From contig JAGCUM010000160.1 of NCBI GenBank assembly GCA_017962865.1, positions 1 to 6,138 on the forward strand: a stretch of DNA of 6,138 bases, read 5' to 3'. A program made the position numbers and the translations under genes. The notes under the pieces are model-generated. The model ran no database searches, was not told where the DNA came from, and saw only the letters and a program-made list of their open reading frames with translations. Below, in pieces: positions 1-5,631 of the stretch. Origin of the DNA: Spirochaetales bacterium. GTDB lineage: Bacteria > Spirochaetota > Spirochaetia > Sphaerochaetales > Sphaerochaetaceae. Position 1 is the stretch's first letter. Each line of letters opens with the position of its first letter.

Positions 1-797
1 ATGGCACTTGCTTTCTCCGATGTGGGAACACTTCGGGGCTCCTTGCCTGAAAGCAATGCCTCCGTCTGCTCGAAGACGAACGGGTTCCCTATTGCGCCAC
101 GGGCATAGGAGATGGCATCCACCCCGGTCTCGCCCAGCATCCTCACCCCGTCCTCGGCGGTGAAAAGGTCTCCGGAACCGATGATGACCTTCTCGGGGAA
201 ATGGCTCTTGAGATCCTTCAGAAGTTCCCAGTGAGCCGTAGGCATGTAGAGCTGGCTGCGGGTGCGGGCATGCATGCAGAGCGCGCTTGCACCGGCACCG
301 AACACAAGGTCTGCGACTTTCAGGTAATTGAGGCTGTCACAGTCCCATCCGGTTCGGATCTTCACCGTCACGGGGACGGATGTGTTCTCCACGATGGTTC
401 TCACTATTTCCGCAATGACCTCGGGCTTCTTCAGCAGAGCACTTCCTGCACCGGTTTTGATAACCTTGGGAACAGGGCACCCGCAGTTTATGTCGATGAT
501 AGCCGGATCATAGGCCATCGTTCCTTCGAGGGATCGTTTTATGGTATCGGCATCGGGAGCAAAAAGCTGGATCGCAAGGTTCTTCTCGCCCTCACCCCGT
601 TCCATGAGCATGACGGTCTTGTCGTTTCCGCGGGCGACCCCTTCGCTCGATACCATCTCGGTATAGGCAAGAGCCGCTCCGCGTTTCAGACAGATGGACC
701 GGTAGACCTTGTCGGTGTAGCCAGCAAGAGGAGCAAGAAAGAGATTGGACGGCAGCCGTACGTTTCCTATGGCTATGCCGTGCAGGAGAGAACTCAT
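1..797 (-). CDS. dusB: tRNA-dihydrouridine synthase, DusB type (3' end cut by window edge)
   Basis: FMN-dependent enzyme that reduces specific uridines in tRNA to dihydrouridine in the cytoplasm, using NADPH. I translated this strand by hand: 265 codons are open up to the edge, and DusB proteins are usually about 320-340 residues, so only the C-terminal helical part is missing. Seen: the N-terminal flavin-barrel signature APLAGYTD (22-29) with YTEM (45-48); the catalytic-loop motif DINCGCP (102-108), with C107 at the position of the active-site cysteine; VKIRTGW (145-151) with the flavin-contacting lysine K146; H176 in CMHART; and the phosphate-binding end of the barrel, GSGD (207-210) and ARGAIGNPF (232-240). 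The usual Gly-Arg in the last motif is Ala-Arg here, a mild change. The ATG at 797 overlaps the TGA of the upstream tatD gene (TGATG), which implies translational coupling; the only ribosome site is a weak AGAAGAAG. Family assignment is very sure; DusB rather than DusA or DusC rests on general motif resemblance. Confidence 0.93.
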   Translation of the reverse strand, partial: MSSLLHGIAIGNVRLPSNLFLAPLAGYTDKVYRSICLKRGAALAYTEMVSSEGVARGNDKTVMLMERGEGEKNLAIQLFAPDADTIKRSLEGTMAYDPAIIDINCGCPVPKVIKTGAGSALLKKPEVIAEIVRTIVENTSVPVTVKIRTGWDCDSLNYLKVADLVFGAGASALCMHARTRSQLYMPTAHWELLKDLKSHFPEKVIIGSGDLFTAEDGVRMLGETGVDAISYARGAIGNPFVFEQTEALLSGKEPRSVPTSEKASA

Positions 798-1573
798 CAG
801 GCTTCTTCTATGTGGAAGGCCCTCAGGCTGTTCTGGTAGAGGATTTCGGACATCTCCTCTATCGAGACGCCTCTCATGTTGGCGATGGCCATTGCAGTCT
901 CAGGCAGGTACTCGGGCTTGTTGCGGCGCTTCGAGAACTTTGCGGGGGTCATGAAGGGGGCCTCGCTCTCGACGAGGATCCTGTCAGCCGGCAGGTTCTT
1001 CACCGTCTCATAGAGATTCCTGACGTTCTTGTAGGTCACGTTGCCTGCAAATGAGAAGTACACGGGAAGCTCCATGGCCTTGAGGGCAAAGAGCCAGTCT
1101 TCCGAATAGCAGTGGAAGATGGCACCCTCTTCGGGAATGTTGTGTCTGAGAATGTCCAGGATATCATCACCGGCTTCGCGGTTGTGGATGATCACGGGCA
1201 GATGGTTGCGTCTGGCAATCTCCAGATGCTTGAGGAAAAGCTCAACCTGGGTGTCCTTGTACTGGCGGTACTTTCCGTAATCCAGACCGGTCTCACCGAC
1301 GGCAACGATGCGGTCGAGCTTCAGGAACTGCTGGAGCTTGGTCTCCCATCCCTGGATGTAGTTGCCGCTCTCGGTCGGAGAGACGCCCACTGCATGATAG
1401 ACATTCCTTGCACTCTTGAGATTGTTGTAGATCTGCTCGAAATCAATCAGGCTGTTGCAGATTGAAACGATGTGGGCAACGCCGACCCTCTTTGCATACT
1501 GGACAGCGAGAAGCTGCTCAAGCTGATCGTCGTGAATGAGTCCCAAATGACAATGTGTATCGAAATAACGCAT
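797..1573 (-). CDS. tatD: TatD-family metal-dependent hydrolase (YcfH-like)
   Basis: Member of the TatD family, TIM-barrel amidohydrolases with two metals; characterised members act as 3'-5' DNA/RNA exonucleases or D-aminoacyl-tRNA deacylases, and the substrate cannot be told from sequence. It has 258 residues, the normal length. Seen: metal-binding DTHCHL (5-10, H7 and H9), GETGLDY (93-99, E94), PVIIHNREA (126-134, H130), FHCYSED (153-159, H154), SFAGNVT (174-180) and VESEAPF (201-207). Layout and spacing resemble E. coli YcfH. Two usually conserved positions differ: the GVHP histidine is S65 (GVSP), and the acidic ligand normally written ETD is ESE, making it E204 instead of aspartate. The start at 1573 is supported by AAGGAAGG at 1581-1588, 7 bases upstream. 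The gene is preceded by its own promoter candidate and overlaps dusB by one base, so the two form an operon. Probably cytoplasmic. Confidence 0.93.
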   Translation of the reverse strand: MRYFDTHCHLGLIHDDQLEQLLAVQYAKRVGVAHIVSICNSLIDFEQIYNNLKSARNVYHAVGVSPTESGNYIQGWETKLQQFLKLDRIVAVGETGLDYGKYRQYKDTQVELFLKHLEIARRNHLPVIIHNREAGDDILDILRHNIPEEGAIFHCYSEDWLFALKAMELPVYFSFAGNVTYKNVRNLYETVKNLPADRILVESEAPFMTPAKFSKRRNKPEYLPETAMAIANMRGVSIEEMSEILYQNSLRAFHIEEA

Positions 1574-1580
1574 AGAGGAG

Positions 1581-1588
1581 CCTTCCTT
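1581..1588 (-). promoter_or_regulatory. Ribosome binding site of tatD
   Basis: AAGGAAGG on the minus strand, 7 bases before the ATG at 1573. It fixes the start of the TatD-family gene; no earlier in-frame start with a better site is visible. Confidence 0.7.
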
Positions 1589-1615
1589 ATGTCCTTTATT
1601 TTTCTTTTTTTACAC

Positions 1616-1629
1616 GTGGCGGCTGCCAC
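1616..1629 (-). other. Small GC-rich stem-loop at the 5' end of the tatD-dusB leader
   Basis: Minus strand reads GTGGC-AGCC-GCCAC, a perfect 5-bp stem with a 4-base loop. It is followed by an A-rich stretch, not by Ts, so it is not an intrinsic terminator. It begins about 7 bases after the candidate -10 box at 1636-1641, so it would sit at the very start of the transcript, where such hairpins can protect mRNA. Role inferred only. Confidence 0.4.
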
Positions 1630-1635
1630 AACCCT

Positions 1636-1664
1636 AAAGTAACATGGCTTTCAGGAGCCGTCAA
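1636..1664 (-). promoter_or_regulatory. Promoter candidate for tatD-dusB (sigma-70 type, extended -10)
   Basis: Minus strand has TTGACG (1659-1664, 5 of 6 matches to the -35 consensus), a 17-base spacer, and TACTTT (1636-1641), preceded by TGT to give an extended -10. Predicted start is near 1629, leaving a leader of about 56 bases. It lies in the purD-tatD gap. No terminator is visible after purD, so read-through from purD is also possible. Confidence 0.5.
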
Positions 1665-1676
1665 GTGCAAGGCACG

Positions 1677-2960
1677 TCACTCGTCGGTGGCGTTGATGAA
1701 GAACTTCAGTCCGATGTCGCTTCTGTACCAGGAGCCGTCGAAACTCACCAGATCGATTGACCTGTAAGCCCTCGAGTTGGCCAGCATGATGTTGTCGTCG
1801 ACGCCCACGATGGTGGCAGCTCTTCCGCCGTTGGTATAGATGGCCTTGCCCTTTGATTCCACCGCACCGAAGAAAAGGTATGTGCCGGTGTCTATGGCAT
1901 TGCTCATGTACTGCGGGGGGATCGGTGAAAGGACCTGCCCTACCTTGGTATCCAGAGGATAGCCTTCGGAGGCGATGACGACAGCTACTGCGCTCTTGCC
2001 CGTTGTTTCGAGCTTCACCTGACTGAGGGTGTTGTTGCGCATTGCCTGCATGAGATCGCAGAGGTCGTTGCGGATGATGGCTACCATGGCCTGCGTTGCG
2101 GGGTCGTTGAGCCTGACATGGTAATCAACCAGAACAGGACCGTCGTCCGAAAGCAGGAGTGAGAACGTGAGGATCCCCTTGTAGTAGAGATTCTCGGCTT
2201 TCAGTGCCTTGAACGTGGGATGGACTATGACCTTGGAAATCCGGTCCATGGTCTGCTTGTCCAGAGGCAGGGGACAGATTGCACCCATACCGCCTGTAGC
2301 CACGCCGTTTCCCACATCCGTGTGCTCGCGCTTGGTGTACTCATAGGAAATCGGGAGGCTGAAGTAGCCTGCATTGTCCATCAGAATGGAAATCGTTGCC
2401 TGACGGCCTTCGATATGATCCTCGACAACCACGGAACCCTTCTTGAGAAGCTCGGTACCGTAGGAAAGGAGGCTCTTGTAGTCTGCCGAATTGATCATGA
2501 CTCTGGAGGGAGAGAGATCGTTGGGCTTGATGATGAAGGTCTTTCCGCTGTTTTCCTTCAGAAACGAATCCAGCTCTTTCTCGGTCGTGAAGATGTGGTA
2601 GTTGGGAACGGGAATGTTGTACTTCTTTGCGAATTCCCTTGAAAAACGCCTGTCGCCTTCCAGCTTGAGGGCATAGCTCGGAGCACCGAAGGTCTCGATT
2701 CCGTTCTTGTTGAGATGGTCGATCACACCTGTCTGGAGCGGTGCCTCGGTTCCGATGAAAACGAAATCTATTCCGTTTGCCTTGCAGGCTGCCAGTACCT
2801 GGTCCTTGTCGGAGGGATTGACATCCGGAAGATTCACTGCAAACCCGGATGTTCCGGGGTTGCTCGGTGCCATGTACAGGCCCTCGATGAGTCTGCTTCT
2901 TGAGAACCACCATGCGATGGCGTGGTCTTTGGCTCCTGAACCTAAAACAAGTACCTTCAT
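1677..2960 (-). CDS. purD: PurD-family ATP-grasp protein (phosphoribosylamine-glycine ligase or divergent paralogue)
   Basis: PurD joins phosphoribosylamine and glycine with ATP, the second step of de novo purine synthesis. This 427-residue protein has the full family length and order: N-terminal domain MKVLVLGSGAKDHAIAW (1-17), TEAPLQTG (71-78), KLEGDRRFSREF (99-110); ATP-grasp core FIIKP (142-146), VVVEDHIEGRQATI (177-190), ATGGMGAICP (221-230), VDYHVRLNDPATQ (278-290); and C-terminal TNGGRAATIVGV (376-387) ending in WYRSDIG (411-417). Compared with E. coli PurD from memory, several catalytic signatures differ. The glycine-rich loop ADGLAAGKGV is replaced by PNDLSPSRV and is one residue shorter; the DHKRVGD segment is replaced by YEYTKREHTDVGNG; and EFNxRFGDPETQ is DYHVRLNDPATQ, which changes both metal-ligand positions (Glu to Asp279, Asn to His281). 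It may therefore be a lineage-specific PurD or a paralogue with another substrate; no other purine gene is in view. The start at 2960 follows GGGGGA, 10 bases upstream, and a good promoter. Confidence 0.85.
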   Translation of the reverse strand: MKVLVLGSGAKDHAIAWWFSRSRLIEGLYMAPSNPGTSGFAVNLPDVNPSDKDQVLAACKANGIDFVFIGTEAPLQTGVIDHLNKNGIETFGAPSYALKLEGDRRFSREFAKKYNIPVPNYHIFTTEKELDSFLKENSGKTFIIKPNDLSPSRVMINSADYKSLLSYGTELLKKGSVVVEDHIEGRQATISILMDNAGYFSLPISYEYTKREHTDVGNGVATGGMGAICPLPLDKQTMDRISKVIVHPTFKALKAENLYYKGILTFSLLLSDDGPVLVDYHVRLNDPATQAMVAIIRNDLCDLMQAMRNNTLSQVKLETTGKSAVAVVIASEGYPLDTKVGQVLSPIPPQYMSNAIDTGTYLFFGAVESKGKAIYTNGGRAATIVGVDDNIMLANSRAYRSIDLVSFDGSWYRSDIGLKFFINATDE

Positions 2961-3000
2961 CTGAAATCAATCCCCCAAAAGAATCTTGTCGTAAGTAGAA

Positions 3001-3028
3001 AGTATCATTTAAACGGAGAGAAGGTCAA
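3001..3028 (-). promoter_or_regulatory. Promoter candidate for purD
   Basis: Minus strand has TTGACC (3023-3028, 5 of 6 matches to the -35 box), a 16-base spacer and GATACT (3001-3006, 4 of 6 matches to the -10 box). Predicted start is near 2994, giving a leader of about 33 bases before the ATG at 2960. Confidence 0.55.
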
Positions 3029-3054
3029 TTGTCGCACATCCCCCGCAAACTCTA

Positions 3055-3063
3055 TGGTATACT
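3055..3063 (+). promoter_or_regulatory. Extended -10 promoter candidate for the SDR gene
   Basis: TGG followed by TATACT (3058-3063, 5 of 6 matches to the -10 box) makes an extended -10 element; no good -35 box lies 16-18 bases upstream. The predicted start near 3070 falls at the ribosome site AGGGGGAA (3070-3077), which implies a very short leader of about 12 bases, so the true start may lie further upstream. Confidence 0.4.
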
Positions 3064-3081
3064 GCGTGCAGGGGGAACACC

Positions 3082-4104
3082 ATGAAGATTCTGATCATAG
3101 GCGGCACAGGAAACATCAGCAGGGAAATCACACGTCAGGCGGCACAATCCGGCCACGAAGTCTACCTCTTCAACCGGGGTCAGCGAAAGGATGCCGATAC
3201 CAGCATGGCCACGGAGGTAATCTACGGGGACAGAAAGGTCCCGGGCGAACTGAAGGAAAAGCTCAGAAACCTTGAATTCGATGCCGTCATAGACATGATC
3301 AGCTTCAACGCATCCGATGCAAAGACCACCCTCGATGCCATAGACGGCAGGACAGGCCACATCATCTTCACATCCAGCTGTGCGGTCTATGAGGTTCCAC
3401 CCAGAAGCATCCCCATCTCCGAAGACGGGGCACTGCTCAGAACGGACAACACCTTCCCCTACGGCTTCGAGAAAGCCAATATGGAACGATACCTCAGATC
3501 GCGGGCGACTCAGGCAAGGATAACCATAGTCCGCCCTTCCCTCACGTTCGGAATCGGATGCGCCAACATCGGAATCCTCAGGCAGAATGCCAACATCGCC
3601 CGCAGGATACTGGATAACAAGCCCCTTCTGATGATGGGAGACGGAACAAATCCGTGGACGTTCACGTTCTCACCTGACCTTGCCAAGGCCTATGTCATGA
3701 GCCTCAACAACCCGGCGGTCTTCGGAAAGACCTTCCACATAACATCGGGTTTCGTGAATATCTGGGAAGATCTCTATACCACGGTCGGCGAAATACTGGA
3801 CAAACGTCCGAGAATCATCCATGCCCCTTCGGAGATGCTGAATGCCATAGACAGCTCCCTCTTCGGCCATCTGGAGCTGGAAAAGAAGTACTTCGGAATC
3901 TTCGACTGCAGCAACTTCCGCAAATCAGTCCCCGAATGGGAACCGGAGTATGACCTGAGAAAGGGTATGGAGATGATCTGCCGCTGGTGGAAAGACAACG
4001 GCTACCCGTACGACGAAGACAAGGACAGACTCGAGACCCTCATCTGCGAAGGCCTCCTGAATGCCCGTAATCAGATTGTCCTTCAGCTTCAGAATATCAG
4101 ATAA
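3082..4104 (+). CDS. NAD(P)-dependent epimerase/dehydratase-like extended SDR
   Basis: A 340-residue Rossmann-fold protein of the extended short-chain dehydrogenase/reductase family, resembling nucleotide-sugar epimerases and dehydratases; the substrate cannot be told. Seen: nucleotide-binding loop GGTGNIS (7-13), in which the last glycine of GxxGxxG is serine, followed by YLFNRG (28-33), where R32 after the second strand suggests NADP(H) preference; FDAVIDMISF (66-75); FTSSCAVY (96-103) with the catalytic serine region; YGFEK (127-131), the YxxxK catalytic pair Y127/K131; and IVRPSLTFGIG (149-159), typical of the substrate-binding domain. Length is normal for the family. The start is supported by AGGGGGAA 4 bases upstream. 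It is divergent from purD and overlaps the antitoxin tail to tail by 8 bases, so it is a single-gene unit. It may act on a sugar nucleotide for envelope polysaccharide, but no neighbour supports a specific pathway. Confidence 0.88.
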   Translation: MKILIIGGTGNISREITRQAAQSGHEVYLFNRGQRKDADTSMATEVIYGDRKVPGELKEKLRNLEFDAVIDMISFNASDAKTTLDAIDGRTGHIIFTSSCAVYEVPPRSIPISEDGALLRTDNTFPYGFEKANMERYLRSRATQARITIVRPSLTFGIGCANIGILRQNANIARRILDNKPLLMMGDGTNPWTFTFSPDLAKAYVMSLNNPAVFGKTFHITSGFVNIWEDLYTTVGEILDKRPRIIHAPSEMLNAIDSSLFGHLELEKKYFGIFDCSNFRKSVPEWEPEYDLRKGMEMICRWWKDNGYPYDEDKDRLETLICEGLLNARNQIVLQLQNIR

Positions 4105-4462
4105 ATCTTGCGGGGGAAGTGCCAAACAGGTCAGCGAGTATCTTGGCTGTCTTTTTGCTTATAGCCCTGCTGTCATGTTCCATTGCGCATATTGCCTGTT
4201 TGGTTGTTCCAATCTCCTTTGCAAGACTCAGTTGAGTCATTTTTTTCTGCTTTCTGTAGAACCTCAGGTTCTTGCCGGGGGTCAGACTATTCAATGTCTC
4301 CTTGAACCAATTCTCCTCAAAAGGATCTATGAGTTCTTCCTCTTTATCCACCCTGACATTTGAGGTTCCGAATTCTGATTTAAGGAAATCTATCACTTTC
4401 TCCGGAACGGATCCTTCGACGCAGAAGCCGTCAGTATGGAGCAGATTCACGTGAACCAACAT
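4097..4462 (-). CDS. XRE-family antitoxin of a type II toxin-antitoxin pair (HigA-like)
   Basis: DNA-binding antitoxin expected to neutralise the toxin encoded just upstream and to repress the operon. From the ATG at 4462 it has 121 residues. The N-terminal 60 or so residues, including an acidic stretch DKEEELIDPFEENW (39-52), are presumably the toxin-binding or linker part. The C-terminal helix-turn-helix runs from TPGKNLRFYR (61-70) through MTQLSLAKEIG (75-85), TTKQAICAMEHDSRAIS (86-102, recognition helix) to ILADLFGTSPARFI (108-121). I chose 4462 because GGAGG lies 6 bases upstream; a GTG at 4486 is in frame but would put that ribosome site inside the gene. It overlaps the toxin gene by 32 bases and the SDR gene's end by 8. 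Toxin-first order is typical of HigBA pairs. Base composition is lower in GC than the neighbours, for example 23 of 60 in 4201-4260 against 34 of 60 in 3541-3600, which fits acquired DNA. Confidence 0.85.
   Translation of the reverse strand: MLVHVNLLHTDGFCVEGSVPEKVIDFLKSEFGTSNVRVDKEEELIDPFEENWFKETLNSLTPGKNLRFYRKQKKMTQLSLAKEIGTTKQAICAMEHDSRAISKKTAKILADLFGTSPARFI
4225..4246 (+). terminator. Intrinsic terminator candidate for the SDR gene, inside the antitoxin gene
   Basis: GACTC-AGTT-GAGTC (4225-4238, extendable by an A-T pair with a 2-base loop), then an A and seven Ts (4240-4246). It lies 121 bases past the SDR stop and is antisense to the antitoxin codons for K-K-M-T-Q-L-S-L in its helix-turn-helix. 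The stem is short and the match may be a by-product of that conserved motif. Confidence 0.4.
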
Positions 4463-4697
4463 AGTAAACCTCCACAATAAAAACACCTCTGATTTGTCTC
4501 CAACACGCTATCCATCGGTATCCCAGATGGCAGTGGAAACATGCCTCATCCAGCTTGCTGAAATGACTGTAGTTTGGCTGAACAGGTCCGAAATCCCTGA
4601 TATCACAGAGAAGTCTGGCAAGCACATCCCTGCATTTCACAGGTAGCTTTGCGACGCCTTTTGAAGCCTTGCGCGTCATCTTAACTTCGTATTTCAT
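4431..4697 (-). CDS. RelE/HigB-like toxin of a type II toxin-antitoxin pair
   Basis: Small basic protein of the RelE/ParE superfamily; characterised relatives cleave mRNA, usually on the ribosome, and arrest translation. It has 88 residues, normal for the family. Seen: MKYEVKMTRKASKGVAKLP (1-19), the typical first strand and lysine-rich helix; a central SKLDEACFHCHLGYRW segment (47-62) with H55 and H57; and a C-terminal strand ending YYVGSRESAPY (78-88), where the Arg and Tyr residues are of the kind used by RelE-like nucleases. I place the start at the ATG at 4697; a TTG codon directly upstream is also in frame. No strong ribosome site is present; the start codon itself lies in an inverted repeat. 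It precedes the antitoxin gene with a 32-base overlap. Which RNA it cuts cannot be read from sequence. Confidence 0.85.
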   Translation of the reverse strand: MKYEVKMTRKASKGVAKLPVKCRDVLARLLCDIRDFGPVQPNYSHFSKLDEACFHCHLGYRWIACWRQIRGVFIVEVYYVGSRESAPY

Positions 4698-4719
4698 CAA
4701 AAAGTTACCAATTTTTGAT
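4696..4719. promoter_or_regulatory. Perfect inverted repeat, likely operator of the toxin-antitoxin operon
   Basis: ATCAAAAA (4696-4703), an 8-base spacer and TTTTTGAT (4712-4719) form a perfect 8-8-8 dyad that includes part of the toxin start codon. Within it and just upstream, TTGGTAA occurs twice on the minus strand, 14 bases apart. Autoregulation by the antitoxin at such a dyad is typical of type II pairs; binding here is inferred. Confidence 0.55.
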
Positions 4720-4726
4720 TACCAAG

Positions 4727-4915
4727 TCAAGCATCGAAATTGTACGTCTTGATCATTGTCCTTGTAAGGTCGACGATGTTGTACAGAGCAAAGACACAGA
4801 TGATTATTCCGGTGACGACAGGTGAAACTCCCATTGATTCGGTTATGGCTGTAACCGCGGTGGTCAGGGCAAAATCCGCTTGAGGGATGGCCAGAAGTCC
4901 CTTGAACCAGTCCTA
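4727..4915 (-). other. In-frame coding continuation behind a TAG codon (C-terminal part of the membrane protein)
   Basis: The membrane-protein frame meets TAG at 4913-4915 and then stays open for 61 codons to a TGA at 4727-4729. The residues look like real protein: DWFKGLLAIP directly after the TAG, an amphipathic stretch, then a clear membrane segment PVVTGIIICVFALYNIVDL (270-288 of the joined product) and a polar tail TRTMIKTYNFDA. No separate start with a ribosome site is seen. With the TAG read as one residue, the product is exactly 300 residues from the start at 5629. Causes could be a nonsense mutation (CAG to TAG is a single transition), a sequencing error, or read-through/recoding; the sequence alone does not decide. 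Confidence 0.7.
4739..4767 (-). promoter_or_regulatory. Promoter candidate for the toxin-antitoxin operon
   Basis: Minus strand has TACAAT (4739-4744, 5 of 6 matches to the -10 box), with CTTACA about 18 bases upstream as a weak -35 (4 of 6). Predicted start is near 4732, giving a leader of about 35 bases that contains the inverted repeat. It lies inside the last codons of the membrane-protein continuation. A second, weaker option is TTGACT (4725-4730) with a poor -10 over the repeat, which would yield an almost leaderless toxin message. Confidence 0.4.
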
Positions 4916-5629
4916 GAAGCTCTGCCCCTCTCCGGTACCGAAGCGGAAGTACTCATAGAGCGACATGATCGATATTGCGACAAGTCCGGCTCCGACCGAA
5001 ATGGCACAGGCTGCACTCACCTTCCCCCAGAAAACAACAGTCGGGATACAGGCATAGACCACCCCGGCTACAAGCAGAACAATTGCCCTGGTCACGAGAA
5101 TCTTGAGGTCCTTGTAGAATGCAGCCTGCTGATTGAGCGGAATCCCCCTGGCCACATCCTCTCCCTTGAGCATGATGGCCTTTTCAACTTCCTGCGTTCG
5201 CTCGACAAGTTCGTTGTAGTCCTTTGCCGGAAGAACACTCCTGGCAGTATCCATGACGGCATCCACGTCCCCTGTTGATTGCGTATAGTCCACCGCATAG
5301 CAGAAGTCCAGGTAGTCCCTGCCCGAGGATTCTCCCAAAGTACGGTCCACGATTTCAGAACCACTGAGCCTGCCTCCTTCCCCTCTTGCGGCCCCGTCAA
5401 TCTCCGCCTGAAGATCCTCGTCGAGGTACTCCTTCACATTGTCTATCTGTGCATCGATTACATGGGAAACACGGGATTTCATGCTTGCGTCAGTAATCGA
5501 TGCCTTGAAGGAAGGCTTGTAGTTTGCATTGCAGGCAAGAAAACAAAGAAGAACCAAGGCACACACGGCCGTATTGAAAAGATGCTCCCACCTCGTCCTG
5601 CGGGAATGAAGCCTGAATGATCCGATCAT
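4913..5629 (-). CDS. Unrecognised multi-pass membrane protein, ending at a TAG
   Basis: I do not recognise a family. From the ATG at 5629, 238 residues are read before TAG. Seen: a basic N-terminus FRLHSRRTRW (5-14); a hydrophobic segment at 18-34 ending in FLAC (30-33), which could be either a membrane anchor or a relaxed lipoprotein signal with C33; a long soluble, acidic and helix-prone region (about 40-175) containing EYLDEDLQAEIDGAARG (67-83); then two membrane segments at about 177-199 and 203-223. A fourth lies past the TAG. A mainly extracytoplasmic soluble domain anchored by C-terminal membrane hairpins is a reasonable topology guess. The start at 5629, not 5650, is chosen because GGAGG (5635-5639) lies 5 bases upstream. 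The upstream outer-membrane-like gene stops 2 bases before this start, so the two are coupled and probably act together in the envelope. Confidence 0.72.
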   Translation of the reverse strand: MIGSFRLHSRRTRWEHLFNTAVCALVLLCFLACNANYKPSFKASITDASMKSRVSHVIDAQIDNVKEYLDEDLQAEIDGAARGEGGRLSGSEIVDRTLGESSGRDYLDFCYAVDYTQSTGDVDAVMDTARSVLPAKDYNELVERTQEVEKAIMLKGEDVARGIPLNQQAAFYKDLKILVTRAIVLLVAGVVYACIPTVVFWGKVSAACAISVGAGLVAISIMSLYEYFRFGTGEGQSF

Positions 5630-5631
5630 AT

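Noticed and set aside
201..839. Long plus-strand open frame of 212 codons
   Set aside because: It is opposite the clear DusB coding sequence and crosses into tatD; its translation has no recognisable domain and no ribosome site.
1616..1629. GC-rich hairpin as a terminator for purD
   Set aside because: On the minus strand it is followed by As, not Ts, and on the plus strand it is followed by a mixed sequence; it fits neither direction.
4463..4486. Upstream GTG start of the antitoxin
   Set aside because: The strong GGAGG serves the ATG at 4462, and the added residues (hydrophobic, from the GTG) show no family resemblance.
4913..4915. Genome-wide reassignment of TAG
   Set aside because: The other six genes have no internal TAG in frame, so a wholesale code change is unlikely; a local mutation or local recoding remains open.
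4880..5620. Plus-strand open frames over the membrane-protein gene
   Set aside because: Antisense shadows of the minus-strand gene, with no supporting start signals or domains.
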